From NCBI GenBank assembly GCA_025677815.1, contig JAIXMP010000049.1, positions 186,001-250,000 of the forward strand: 64,000 nt of DNA, written 5' to 3'. A model generated the notes under the pieces. It ran no database searches and had not been told where the DNA came from. It worked only from the letters and a program-made list of their open reading frames with translations. Below are positions 1-11,290 of this stretch, piece after piece. The position numbers and the translations under genes were made by a program. Source of the DNA: Phascolomyces articulosus. Lineage: Eukaryota; Mucoromycota; Mucoromycetes; Mucorales; Lichtheimiaceae. Positions within the stretch are counted from its first letter, which is position 1; each line of letters starts with the position of its first letter.

Positions 1-248
1 CAAATAAAGCATTTATTTAAACCTTATATTCTTATAGCTTCGCCACATACACAATAGATCGCTATATATATCCAAAAGTGTATTAGTTCAACGGTTTTGT
101 TTTTGTAACATTTGTACAAACATTCCACGCCCAATCCTATTTAAAAAAAAAAGCATGTAAAGTTTTTTCATGTTGCTTTTTCCTATCCCAGGCCTTTTTT
201 TTTTTTTTTTTTTTTTTTCTGTCTCTGTCTCTCTCCTGCAAATTTAAA
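1..248 (+). promoter_or_regulatory. 5' flank of the first F-box gene with a long T tract
   Basis: AT-rich upstream region ending in an uninterrupted T tract of roughly 25-30 bases (about 190-218), then a CT-rich stretch directly before the ATG at 249. Such pyrimidine-rich 5' flanks recur in this window. No TATA box could be assigned with confidence. Confidence 0.35.
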
Positions 249-2560
249 ATGGTCAAATCCAAAAAACGAAGAGCATCCTCAAGTATATTCCCCTTTTTAT
301 CATTCCTTGATAGATTCTATAATGCCCAACAAAACAACAACAGGAGTAATAACACAGCAATAATTAAAAAAAGCACATCTGCAGGATCGATCTATGAACA
401 CGAACGTCAACAGCGTATGATGATTCCAGATGAACAACAGTGTATTCATTATTATCACGAGATAACCATACTCATGGATCGACTCTCGGTACAGTTAGAT
501 AAAGAGACGGCTGATAATTATGATGATATTCATAATAATAAAAATGATAATGATATTTTAAAAACAAGTAACCAAGGACAACGTCGACAATTATCAGTTG
601 TAAAAAAGTATGCTCAGCACATATTGGTATCACCACGAGGATCTTGGCGCCAACCAAAACAACAAAGGCAGCAAATGAAAGAATCAACCCTACAGTACGA
701 CGGGTTGTCATCATCTATTATTAAACGGCTTTATCAGATTCTTCCACCGGAAATACTTTATCTAATTCTTGTATATCTTGACCCAAAGGATATCGTCGAA
801 CTTACGGGCATCAGTCAAGGCTGGTTTCATTATATGGTACAGTGGCCCGAGTTTTGGGAATTGGCCTCCTCTGTGATACCAAGATTAAATCAATCCAAAC
901 TGAATACTTTGCTTTATCATAATATCAATGAAGATGATCCAGTAGTGGTCTCTGAAATACATTTGGGTGGTCCCATAAAGATTCATTTTTTGGATAACGT
1001 TTTAAAATGTTTAATTGATTCACATCATCCCAGTCTGACAAAGCTTAGTAAGTATTAAATAATTGCTATTATAAAAATATATAGGTTTCAGGGTAAAATA
1101 AAGGAGATCGTTGCGTTTGGGATATAATAAACGCTTTACTTATTACAGTATATATTCTACTTTCTCCTCATGATGTTGTTACAGTTTTCAGTAAATTGAA
1201 TTTGAGGGATTATCATGATATTCAAATTTTTCAAACCATCATGCGCCTGGTACAAGTGATAAAATCAAAACGGAGTCAATTAAAGCAAGTCGAATTCATT
1301 GATTGCGATTTTCCAGCCCATATAGTCGTGAACAATATCATGTCTGTATGTTCCAAAATGGAACGTATCACTTTTTCGGTCATTGACAACCCTCCTGTAG
1401 ATGCTCGATATGGTAATCTTACAACAGCAACTTTGCCCTCTAACACAACAACAAACACGGTGGGTCGCACGATTAATATGCGTAACAGCCCATTGTTAAT
1501 CGAAAATTATGCATCCTTGACCTATCTTCAATTTGCATTCCAATCTTATGATGGAGGAATGGATGATTGTACGTGTATGACAATTCAATTATGTAGTATT
1601 TTACGTAGATGTCCTCATCTTGTCCATCTCTTTTTGGAATCCGGTGGAGCAGTTCGTCATGGTGAATGTATTGATCAAGTATTATTTTATTGCCCTCGAC
1701 TAGAAACGCTGGTGCTAAGTCCAAATGCAGAGATGCCACCATCTATCTTGGATCAAAGGATGAATCACAACGACATCAACGATAATTATGATAACGTGGC
1801 TCATATTGAAAAGAGAAAATTAAAAAATCTTGTCATGGTGGGTGGTGATATCAAATTAACGCCACAACACTTGATTAAAATGTATCAAAAGTACCATACC
1901 ACATTGGAATTACTCTACCTACAATACAATGGCGAATGGAGCGAACCTATCTCTTTATCCGAATTGGCACGTCTAGGTACACCAAGATTACGTGAATTTC
2001 GATTAAAAAGTGATATTCAAAGATCCAGTTACAATGAAATCGAACCTAGTCTGCAACGATGGAAAAAAGCACACCGACCTATACAACAAGCATTGGAAAA
2101 TTTCTTTTCATCTTCATCTGACTGTAAAAATTTACAAGTGATTCAATTGACCAATAAATATCCCATACGTGCTCGTGCTGAAGCTGATTGTCATATACAT
2201 GTGGATGATCCTGTCTTGGAAGCAATTGCCAAGAATTGTTCACGGCTTCGATACATGGATTTGACCGGTGTTTGTGACTATTCATATCCTGATGGTCTAG
2301 TCCAATTTGCGACGATCCTTGGAACACAACAACAACAACTTCAACTGGGTTATTTAAAGTTATATGTAGGAGATTCTACGGACGTTGCATTGGAGATGGT
2401 TCAACAACTTTCAACTTTGAAGGAATTCCATATTGTTCCAAGATATCCTTTTCAGCGTCATACTTTAGCTGATAGGTTTGAATTAAGTTCTGTACCTCTA
2501 TTAATGAGAGATCGTGGAGGCACTTTGACGGTAGGTGGTATAATACCGCACACACATTAA
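249..2560 (+). CDS. F-box/leucine-rich-repeat protein (2 exons)
   Basis: Two exons, 249-1047 and 1185-2560, are joined by a 137-base GT-AG intron; an exon-1 end in phase 1 and an exon-2 start two bases before a codon restore one frame of about 724 residues. Residues about 164-206 form an F-box: it begins ILPPEILYLILVYL, continues with DPKDIVELTGISQGW and ends in PEFWEL, as in Skp1-binding domains of SCF ubiquitin ligases. The rest shows irregular leucine-rich repeats (for example RLETLVLS, SRLRYMDLTG), a typical substrate-binding module. The N-terminal 160 residues are rich in Asn and Gln and look disordered. The substrate cannot be inferred. It is one of three F-box/LRR genes here, unrelated in detailed sequence, which suggests a large family. 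An alternative acceptor seven bases downstream (1192) would break the frame. Confidence 0.8.
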
Positions 2561-3400
2561 AAGATATATATGAACTATATCTGCCCTCCACTTTTTTTTT
2601 TTGACATTTTCTATGTTTCTGCATTCTATATATCATAAATACTCTCTGCACCTTTATTTAAAACGTTGGGCCTAATTAGATGTAAAAACTACTTTATTTT
2701 CTGTAATATTATATTATAGCGTGACTTTTTACTACGTTGTGGATTATTGTCAACGTGGTCTTATTACTTGTATATACTCTAAAAATGAATTGATTTATTG
2801 CTCCCATCATTTATAACATTAATAATAAAAGAAAAGCATAAAATACTATACACATCATCAATGTCTTATTAGATAGAGTTTGGGCTTTGCTTAATACTTA
2901 AAGCTAATAGTATGCAAGTGTTGACACTATTGTATATAATGTGTTTCAAATAGATATATTAATCAAACCTATAGAGATGGATAGGGACTTTCTAGCCAGC
3001 TATAATATACTTTTCATCATAACCCACATTGCTAAGCAGATAAGCAAATATGCGCTACCATTCTATAGAGAATTTTTTTTTCTATATTGTAATATCTTAG
3101 AAAAAATAGGTTCGGTATATATTTGAAGATGTAAAATAATCCTCGCTGATATTGCGTTTAAAATTAATGAAGATTAATGATTTTATTGTCCAGTAATGAA
3201 AAGAAAAAGGAAAGGACTCAAAGAGAAGAATACTATAAAGCAACAGGATATTGTCATATAGAAAGTAAAAAGGAACTTTTCACTTATGTTAGAATTTATC
3301 CAAAAAGACATTTGCAATTCAATAAAAATCATTTTTCTTCAAGGTCAAAATTTGTATTGAAAAAGAATTTGCTTCTCAGTAAATGTTGATATAGCAATCC
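2561..3400. other. Intergenic, no gene recognised
   Basis: AT-rich 3' flank of the F-box gene. Short open frames here (for example 2941-3126 and 3177-3389) have no recognisable motif, no intron support and low-complexity Lys/Phe/Ile composition, so they are not called. Confidence 0.4.
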
Positions 3401-3409
3401 AAAAATAAT

Positions 3410-3575
3410 ATAAAAACTATAGATAATCAAGCTATTTATTGAATTATTAATTAACATATGTTTTTTTATATATGACTTTTTGAGTGAATTTCGTCATATA
3501 TACGTACTTTCAAATAAAGAATGAAAAAGAAATATGGAAGGGACAGTAATACATAAAACATGCCTACGTACTATA
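3410..3575 (-). repeat. Inverted-copy fragment of the transposase 3' flank
   Basis: Read on the minus strand, this stretch matches about 11100-11290, the DNA just downstream of the broken transposase. Shared pieces include TTTTATGTATTA, TTCTTTAT and AATAAATAGCTTGATT followed by TATAGTTTTTA or CATAGTTTTTA. It marks one edge of a repeat unit present twice in the island. Confidence 0.55.
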
Positions 3576-3685
3576 GTAATTTCTGTAGACCGTTCCATAT
3601 TTTAGGTATTCTGACAAAGAAATTTTCATTTTTGAACTGCGCATTTACCAAATTGCACCTCAATCTTGGCTTTGGTCTATCGTCA

Positions 3686-3980
3686 TGTCAACTCCATTGG
3701 CAACTCCTGAAGAAGGTAAGATCGAGTTGCTATGGAAACAGGCTTTGCATTATTTAAACAGCATGAAGGAGTAAAGGGCTAATGTTTGTTATGTTTGATA
3801 GTAATAAAGGAATACATTCAAAATCAAGAACATCATCCTTTGACCTTAGCCAAATTTATTGAAGCAAAAAAAACGTACATCGTTTCCAACATAGTTAGAG
3901 GACATGACTATAAATCATTCTGGTCAGCGCTCTTTTTAAAAATGGTTGACAGTAACAACATGGTTTTAGTACGTAACTAG
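3686..3980 (+). pseudogene. Small repeat-borne coding remnant upstream of the nuclease-like gene
   Basis: An ATG at 3686 opens a 29-codon frame beginning MSTPLATPEEGKIELLWKQ. A second frame, 3786-3980, contains AKFIEAKKTYIVSNIVRG and DYKSFWSALFLKM. The two could be exons of one small protein (a GTAAAG follows the first frame, a GATAG precedes the second), but the phases do not join cleanly. The second part has a degraded inverted copy at about 9615-9800 lacking about 45 bases. I do not recognise the family. Conservation between copies suggests it belongs to the repeat unit, possibly as 5' exons of the gene that follows. Confidence 0.35.
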
Positions 3981-4029
3981 GAAACAGAAAACATATATGG
4001 CTGTTTGTTAAAAAGAATATTTTGATATG

Positions 4030-4179
4030 ACACTGTATTATACGAGGTGGTTGTGCATTAGCCGTTATGCATTTGTCGCGTCAAATGTGTATTTGGGAAA
4101 ATACACATCGCGCCAACTTGAATACCAGTGCCAATTGTTGGACAAAAATATTAAATTATACATATTATACATAATGTAG
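4030..4179 (+). repeat. Conserved leader of the repeat unit with a perfect hairpin
   Basis: Non-coding leader conserved in inverted orientation at about 9430-9560. It contains a 10-base perfect inverted repeat, ATGTGTATTT (4085-4094) and AAATACACAT (4099-4108), separated by GGGA. The hairpin is maintained, less perfectly, in the second copy (about 9473-9495). The next exon starts after an AATGTAG acceptor at 4179. Confidence 0.55.
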
Positions 4180-5823
4180 GAAAAATCCAAACCAAACTGG
4201 AACGATATTGAAAGAGCCATAACACAAAATACAAACTCTGCACAACCACCACAAACATCTTCTGTCTCTATAAATACAGAGAGCAGCAACAACAACAGCA
4301 GCAGCAGCAACAACAACAACAGTAGCAACGCAATTAAGTTGACAGAAAAGGATCTCCAAAATTTCAGGGAATTGTTTGAAAAGTTGGATGAAGAATCCTT
4401 TTGGGTCTTATCCACGGGCACTGTTGTCGAAATTCAAATGAAAAAGTTTGCCCTTAACTGCACTCATGAACAGTAAGTTTTTGTACTATTTATTTGTTTT
4501 GATTTCCTTGATTTTCTTTTCTTTTACGACATATACATTTCTAACCATATAAATAACTATATTATAGTCCATCACATTCGTTGATCCTGGATACTACCGA
4601 TAGATCGTGGAGATCGTATTTCACAGATAAAGAATTGGAAGAAATTGAAAAAGAAAACCAACCGACGATCCGTCCATTACCACCACAAGTGGTCGAATAT
4701 TTGAATCATTATGCATCATATGTAAATTATTATCATTAATATATACATATATTGGCAGCCATTGGTTGTGTTTTGGGTTGGTAAAAAAAAGGGTTTTTAA
4801 TTAACTTTAATTCATTCTATAGAAAACTATGGATGATATTTGGGAAGAGAGTACCAAGTATAACTTCCACCCCAACCGAGAACCACTCTTACACTGAGTT
4901 CATACATCGGTCACGCGTTGTATTGATTCATTATTGTTAAAGGTCCATGAAAACTATAAATCAGAGGCGGATCTGATGAAGAGACTGTGGGTGTTGATCG
5001 ACTGTTGCTATGACTATGGTGCATTGGATGCCATCTGATGTGTGTTTTTCTCTGCGGATCCCATAAAAAAAATTGAGAATAAGAATGGCTTGATGCCTCA
5101 TTTGATTAATGCTTTTGTTTTATTTAATTTTTAGTGGCGAATATGTTTCCAAAGCTACAACTGAATGTGCCAATGCTGATAGATCCATAAGTGCTGCCCA
5201 GGCCATGTCACGAAGAAAAATTGGGACAAAAACAGATCTTTTGTTTACTACTCAATTTTTTGAATTTGGAACGTGTGAAGCCAGCAAAACTACAGATATC
5301 ACTAGCACGAAAACATTACAAGAGGCAGGCATAAAAATTCCCCGAACATTGAAAGATATGCTATATGTTTTATCCAACGAGTGCCCCACGCAGTTAAAAA
5401 CATGCGGATTGGCGATTTCCGGTAAGTCATATTCTTTTCGTAGGAAATAATTTATGGTTATATAAATTTGAGTAAAAGGTGATTGCTAATGCCCGTATTG
5501 GTTTATATACAGGCTTGAATATTTTACCTATAGTGATGGACTCGCCAAAAGGGTATGTTGCTCGGGTGAATCGCCCACAACGTTTTTTCCATCATCCATC
5601 CAATGAATCGAATTTCTACAAGAATATGACAACCATTTTGAAAATCATACTGAACATGAAGATGATGATGAGTGAGGTGGTTGAAGTTATTGACAATACA
5701 CCAGATGATACTTCTTTTGGATCCCGACGAGTACTAGTTTTGCCTAAATCATTTATCCCTGAAATCAAAACATCAAAAAAGCGAAAGTTTGGTAGTATGA
5801 ACTCTGCTCCGTCAACGGTGTAA
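4180..5823 (+). pseudogene. PD-(D/E)XK-patterned nuclease-like gene, copy A (one clear nonsense mutation)
   Basis: Five coding blocks on one strand: 4180-4472, 4568-4721, 4823-5038, 5135-5421 and 5513-5823. Most junctions are clean GT-AG introns in matching phase. The protein has a Gln/Asn/Ser tract, then WVLSTGTVVEIQMKKFALNC, a conserved-looking HSLILDTTDRSW-x3-FTDKELEEI block, then RRKIGTKTDLLF and FEFGTCEASK. A lone Asp followed by E-x-G-x2-E-x2-K resembles the active-site layout of PD-(D/E)XK nucleases; this assignment is inference. The last exon carries DSPKGYVARVNRP and a basic tail, KTSKKRKFG, that could be a nuclear signal. Damage: TGA at 4895-4897 where the frame otherwise runs on and a Trp would fit, and the donor after 5038 is not clear. 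It resembles a family I associate with Mucoromycota, function unknown, reminiscent of Crinkler-type effectors. Confidence 0.6.
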
Positions 5824-6435
5824 TCACGTATCATTTCTTTTAACATTATCAGTCTTCATGCATCTCACCTTCTATTTTTACAAAATTCATACATTATCTT
5901 CTTCCATCACACATTCCCAATTATCAAACTACATATTTTTTTTCATTTGTGTAAATTACCTGTATATCCTTTTATTATTATGTTACCATATTTGACTATT
6001 TGTATATATAATGCTTGTGTATCATTTTTATTATTATATTTGTATTTTTTTTTCTATTTTCATTCCTTTAAGCTCTAATACTGAACAGTATTCTTATAAT
6101 AATACCCAAAATCTCAAATTCTACATCCAAAAACAAAGATTATACTATTCTGCAGTCTTCAAGTATTTTTATATTATGTGTAGCCTTGCTGAAGCCTACT
6201 GCTTTAAGTAAAGTATTTGGGGATATATTTGTCTTTATATATGCTATCGCAGAGAAAGATACCCAGTGTGTATAAAGATATTACAGAAAACGCCCTGTAT
6301 ATGTGGGTACTTGAATGCTGTCTTTTAGAAATCATATCCGGAAGGGAAAAGATGTTTTTACATCTTGTTTTTCTCATTTTCTTCATTGATATTCATAATA
6401 TATTTGGTGTTTGCTTTTGCTCTTCTTTACCATGA
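5824..6435. other. Intergenic 3' flank, no gene recognised
   Basis: Very AT-rich DNA after the copy-A stop codon. Open frames at 6011-6211 and 6217-6435 are low-complexity, Tyr/Phe/Ile-rich translations without a recognisable domain. Confidence 0.4.
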
Positions 6436-7440
6436 TATTCCTCCATCATATCTTTAAGATATCTGTCAAGCATTGAGCAATAATCTTACCACTAAACAAG
6501 TTCAACAACAAGAAAGGGTTGGGATTGTGGCTTTATCCGAGATGCCATAGAGATGCTTGCTTTTGCCAATACTCTACATTTCCAAGATAAAATAAGTCTA
6601 CCTTTATGTAAATAAAATAGTAATCTACCTTAATGAAACCAAAAAAGATGTTATTGATACTCATCTATCTGCACTTTATTATGTGGATTTGGCGTTTGCT
6701 AGTCATGTTATGCGTGTGTGATTGTTGAAGTTAGGAATGGGAAAATAGGGATATATAGTATAGAGAAGTATGCCTCTTTCCTGATGACGGCGGTGTGGTA
6801 GATAAAGTTGCTACTTTTCCTGGTAGCAGCTGTTCTTTTACAAGACAGTACCAGAGAAAAGTATAAGAATAGTAGTCAATAAAATCAAAACAATGGCAGA
6901 TATATGGAGGTAACAAAAAGCCATTTAATGTGCCATTACTAGATGACCATCAAACGAACTATACGCCTTTGTCATCGGCATGTGACGGATCGAGAGCTAA
7001 ACAAACTAGAAGCTGCAAATTTTCCTGTGCTAAACACTGCAAATCACCCATGAAAAAGAATGTGGTAACCGTTACGGATTAGCGAGAGAGACTATTGTAG
7101 CAATCCTTCCATTTGTTATTTAGAGACATGTTTGATTTTACTAGATGGATAATAGCTCACGTAATTCGTGATATTTCAATTGTCACAAGATCATCCTACT
7201 TACATAGATAAAGCGAAAAGAATATATGTGATGCCTCTGTCATTTTGGAAGGTGATAATAGACATAGTAAAGGAGAAGGTTCGTCTTTGCACACTCTTCT
7301 AACAGAATTATGCAAAGAAACAAAGAATCAAATCAGTAGGACGACCTACTATCATTAAAAGATGAACCATTCACTCTTTAATATGCTCAATCGTATACTC
7401 CATATGGGCAGTAATATATTTCTCCATGGATTAAAGTGAG
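6436..7440 (+). pseudogene. Unidentified decayed coding remnant
   Basis: Several short plus-strand blocks read like protein but are separated by stops and frame changes: LNETKKDVIDTHLSALYYVD (about 6631-6690), DHQTNYTPLSSACDGSR (about 6943-6995) and SLHTLLTELCKETKNQ (about 7287-7335). I do not recognise the family. The mixed composition, unlike the surrounding AT-rich translations, suggests an old gene eroded beyond a single frame. It could also be chance. Confidence 0.25.
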
Positions 7441-9149
7441 CAATTCATTGATTAATTAATTATATTAGCACGTAACGTTACCTATTTATTATAGATGAAA
7501 ACTTTGAGAGAAGAAAATGAGATGGTTTCTGATACCTATCCAAAAAATTGAAATAAGTATTTGGGTATCAGATAGGTGATATTCTGAATTAAAACAAAAC
7601 CTCAAGGTAAACACTTCAAAATGAATCATTATATAGCTAGTTTGATAGAAATATATCGTATGCTATAATTTATTTTTTATATTTATTTATCATAACACTC
7701 TTTGTATAACAGGAATAAAGAAAGAAATCGGGTATCAGGGGTAATATTTTGTGAATCACGAAAAAGAAAATGAGTACTCTATATATCATTTTAGGTGTCG
7801 AGAAGAATATACCCTGAGTTGCTTTCGGATAACAGATTTTTTATAAAGTACACCGCAATAGAATTTTTGTGTATTGGAAACTTTCGTTTATTGGTATTTT
7901 GGATTGTATTGGGTAAGTCATTTCGAATTAGGTACGTGGGCTGGTTTTTTGGGGGCGATATGTGGAAAAACTACGCCAATAAAAAACTATAAAGTTACGG
8001 CACAAGCCAAATCGCACCAAATACGAGCTTTGTATATTGAGAAATTGACTGTGTAATACCAAATATATTGAGGCAATCAGTAATTCTGCTTTCTCAAATG
8101 ATACGTTATTTATTAATTAAAATAAATTCATCCTACAAAAGTAAAAATCAGAGAGTAAATGTTACCTATTATTCACTTGTTTTAGTTCCAAATAAACTTC
8201 CTCTCAAGATCTACAAGCTAAAAGGTACGTCCATTTTTTATTACGTGATATCTGTTACGATATTCCTTCATGAAAATCTATGGATAAACCACGTTATATT
8301 TGTAGTTTCTTAACCCAAAACCGGTGTAATTAGTGGTCAAGTTCGTTTTTAGTGAGTAGTTCAATATAAGAAAACGCATAACCAGAGAGGAACGCCGGAA
8401 GTTACTACCCAACCGACATTCAAATCTGGCTATACTCGGACGATAACCAAGTTACTACCCAAGGTGCGTGTCCTTTAAAACAATAATAATAATAGAAAAA
8501 GAAAAGAAAAGAAAAAAGTCGCACACACTGACCTTACAACTATTCGAATTCTTGTCAAAACTAAGAATCAAATCAAACACATGACTAATCCTTTAAATAG
8601 TGCCCATAAAAACAATAATCAGCAATTATATAATAATCAAAACCACATTCCTGTTTAACTTACTTCAATGGTCGCCATAATAACTAAAGTTGGCACTGGG
8701 GCATTGGATGCGAAAAGCTTGGAAAATATTGAATTGAAGGTTATTTTTGCATGAGTTTTTATCAAGTCGCAGTATTTAGATCTTCACACAAGTTTAGCCG
8801 CTGATGGTACATAAATTTAATAGTCTCAGCTTTAAATTATTCAGTCACTTTAAACCGAATGATCCTGTTTCGACATGAGTGAGAGATTTTTCACTTGCAG
8901 GCTTTTTAACTTTCATAATTAGTCCTTTTATTTTAAAGCATGGTAATACATAATTCGCCTTAAAATTGAAGGACTCCCAAAATATGCACTTCTACATAGA
9001 GTCTTAATGATGCACCCAGAATTTTTCGCTACATGTCCTCGTTATTAAACCCATTAATATCACTGTCACCTTGGAAAAAAGATATTCATAGATGCAAAAA
9101 AAAATCTACTTTGAATATATTTTGAATATATCTTGAATATTTTTCATTA
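7441..9149. other. Gene-poor DNA with short repeated motifs
   Basis: No convincing gene. About 7525-7575 contains CTGATACC and GGTATCAG as an inverted pair with a loop of roughly 30 bases, and GGGTATCAG recurs near 7727. At about 8400-8465 the motif AAGTTACTACCCAA occurs twice, about 50 bases apart. These could be ends of a decayed element. Open frames at 7795-8056 and 8068-8313 show no recognisable motif. Confidence 0.35.
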
Positions 9150-9800
9150 TTGGAAAGGCAAAAATATTCAAAAAAAAATATGCATATTCAAAAGATGTTT
9201 AAATTTGAGGTATGTTGCACATACAAACATTTGAATATATTCAGAATATTTTTTTTCTACTGTAAAATTGCGTTATTGTTGCTGCTGTTGTTGTTTCTGT
9301 CTATATTTATAGATGCAGAAGAAGTTTGTAGTAGTTGTGTGGTGTTTGTGTTTTGTGTTATGGCCCTTTCAATAATACTCCAGTTTGGTTTGGATTTTTC
9401 CTACATTATGTATAAACATGTATAATTTAATATTTTTGCTCAACAATTGACACTGATATTCAAGTTGGCGCAATGTGTATTCTCCCAAATACGCATTTGA
9501 TGCGACGAATGCATAACGGCTAATGCACAACCACCTTGTATAATACAGTGCTATGTCAAAATATTCTTTTTAACAAAAAACCATATATGTTTTCTGTTTT
9601 CTAGTTACATACTAAAACCATGATTTATAGTGATGTCCTCTAACCACGTTAGAAACGATGTACGTTTTTTTTTCGTCAGAATAAGTTTGACTAAGGCCAA
9701 AGGATGGTGTTCTTGATTTTTGATCGGTTATGAAGGTGAAGGCAAGTGATACATTAGTTGAGAATGATACACAGCATGATGATATAATATTGTTTTCTGT
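9150..9800 (-). pseudogene. Nuclease-like gene, copy B, 5' half (inverted, decayed)
   Basis: Read on the minus strand this repeats copy A: the small coding remnant (about 9800-9615), the leader with hairpin (about 9600-9430) and the first exon (KSKPNW, then IERAITQNTN, then Ser/Asn-rich). The exon breaks off near 9270 into AT-rich DNA and never reaches the region equivalent to the nuclease-like motif. A deletion of about 45 bases is visible in the small remnant. Its missing 3' half lies at 13845-14396 in the opposite orientation, so copy B was split by rearrangement or two partial copies were inserted independently. Confidence 0.6.
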
Positions 9801-9828
9801 TGTAAATAGCTAACTGTCCCGCTGAACC

Positions 9829-10127
9829 GATGGAAGATTTTGACACGATCTTCTTAGTCAAGCAGAAATGGAATGGCAAAGAACCCACTGGTGGAGCTCA
9901 ACCGCTTTTCCTGTTTGGCTCCTCTGAGAATCAAATAATAGTCGATTTTAAAATTAAATAGCTCTTGCTTTCTTTATTTTAGAGCTTGAACATAATCATT
10001 TATTTGTCGAAATCACTTATAGAGTCCACGACATTTATGCGTGGCAAAAACACTGCCGAAAAAGTTAATCTTATTGAAAATTTGCAGGACGCTGCTGACA
10101 CGTATATTTTTGAATTGCTAACGTTTT
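9829..10127 (+). other. Possible coding fragment upstream of the transposase
   Basis: A frame from ATG 9832 gives MEDFDTIFLVKQKWNGKEP and ends in about 45 codons; a following block gives ELEHNHLFVEITYRVHDIY. Either could be an exon of a host gene or part of the mobile element. Nothing in it is recognisable, and it overlaps, on the other strand, the edge of the copy-B repeat. Confidence 0.2.
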
Positions 10128-10145
10128 GAGCACCTTTTTCATAAT

Positions 10146-11084
10146 ATGACAACTGCATCTCCAATTTCAAGCATTACACCAAGTCAATTTAGCGTTGCTC
10201 ATTGGGAGACCATTAAGCAGATTCATCGCACTTCATGTGAGGAAATCTCGGCCGGAAGATACAAGCCAGCCTTAGGAGCCCGCGAACTATTCGCTAAGTT
10301 TGCTGGTATCTCAACTGGGTCAGCAGGAAAGGCTATTCGAATCTGTAAGGCTGATGAGAAGAAGGTGATTTCATCGAAGCTTGGTCGGCCAAAGAAGGAA
10401 ATTTTACGACAGGAATACAATCTTGTACGCGAGTATATTGGTGAACGCAATGCAAAAGACATAGTTCCAACCTATTTAAAATACGTTACTGTTTTTTTTT
10501 TTTTTTTTTTTTGCGAAAGAATAGATATTCATACTCGAAATGCACTGTACAAAGGTACCTTACCAAGATGAACTTCAAGTTTGGAAAGGGTAACAAGCTC
10601 AATATCATGCATGATACTCCAGCAAATATTGGAAATCTAAACGCCAACAATATGTCTATAATCCCAGAGGTTTTTCTTGATGAATCGTATGTGCATTTAG
10701 ATCACCACAGCAAGCAAACATGATTTGTACCAGGAATGGATATGAGGGAGTCGGGACGTAAGCCTATGTTGGTGATTTTTGGTGCTTTTATTACATTTCG
10801 ACAAGATAACCGCATGATCTTTGAATTGGTGTTAAAGAACTTATAAAAAAAGTAGATGGACTAACTCGCTCCCCAATATGGCCTACATATGAAATTGCTA
10901 GTGAGTGTGGACTGAAGTAAGAAATACCCCACCTTATCATTGTGAACTACAGCCTATTGAACGTGTACGGGGTATTGTAAAAAATCGAATTGCTTTTGAT
11001 CCAGAAGAAAATCCCACTGGTGGTTCCGTCAGAACCAGTGATATGAAATTCAATATCAAACAAATCCAAAATTTATCAAGCTGA
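10146..11084 (+). pseudogene. Tc1/IS630-type (DDE) transposase, broken
   Basis: The first frame (from ATG 10146) has a helix-turn-helix-like block, FAGISTGSAGKAIRICKADE, then KLGRPKKE, as in N-terminal domains of Tc1/mariner-IS630 transposases. A 21-base T tract (10492-10512) interrupts it, and the frame shifts. The next block gives VFLDESYVHLDHHSKQT, with the first catalytic Asp in the usual FLDE context, then TGA where Trp is expected, then GRKPMLVIFGAF. The region of the second Asp is missing or degraded. A third frame gives TPPYHCELQPIERVRGIVKN, the typical region of the third catalytic acid, and ends near 11084. At least two frameshifts and several stops make it inactive. No clear terminal inverted repeats or TA target duplication were found by eye. 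Confidence 0.7.
10492..10512 (+). repeat. T tract inside the transposase frame
   Basis: A run of 21 T that interrupts the coding sequence of the transposase remnant, giving a translated poly-Phe stretch and a frame change. Confidence 0.7.
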
Positions 11085-11099
11085 AGAGCGGTCAACAAA

Positions 11100-11290
11100 A
11101 TTTAGTTTAGTCTCATTTTATGTATTATTGTCACCTCTTTTTTTTATTTCTTTTTCTTATCTTTTGATTCTTTATCTGTAAAACAGTATTGACCCCTCGA
11201 AGTATGTATATGAAGAAAATCCCCAAAAGTTATATCAAAGGAACATCTATTAATAATGAAATAAATAGCTTGATTGTTCATAGTTTTTAT
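11100..11290 (+). repeat. Transposase 3' flank repeated in inverted orientation at 3410-3575
   Basis: This stretch follows the transposase remnant and matches the minus strand of 3410-3575. On the minus strand, the order flank, (transposase), small remnant, leader, first exon is the same as in copy A on the plus strand, where the transposase body is absent. The transposase and nuclease-like gene therefore appear to have been neighbours before duplication. Confidence 0.5.

Noticed and set aside
4895..4897. TGA recoded as an amino acid
   Set aside because: TGA ends at least two intact genes here (25770-27308 and 40893-41616), and Trp is encoded by TGG elsewhere.
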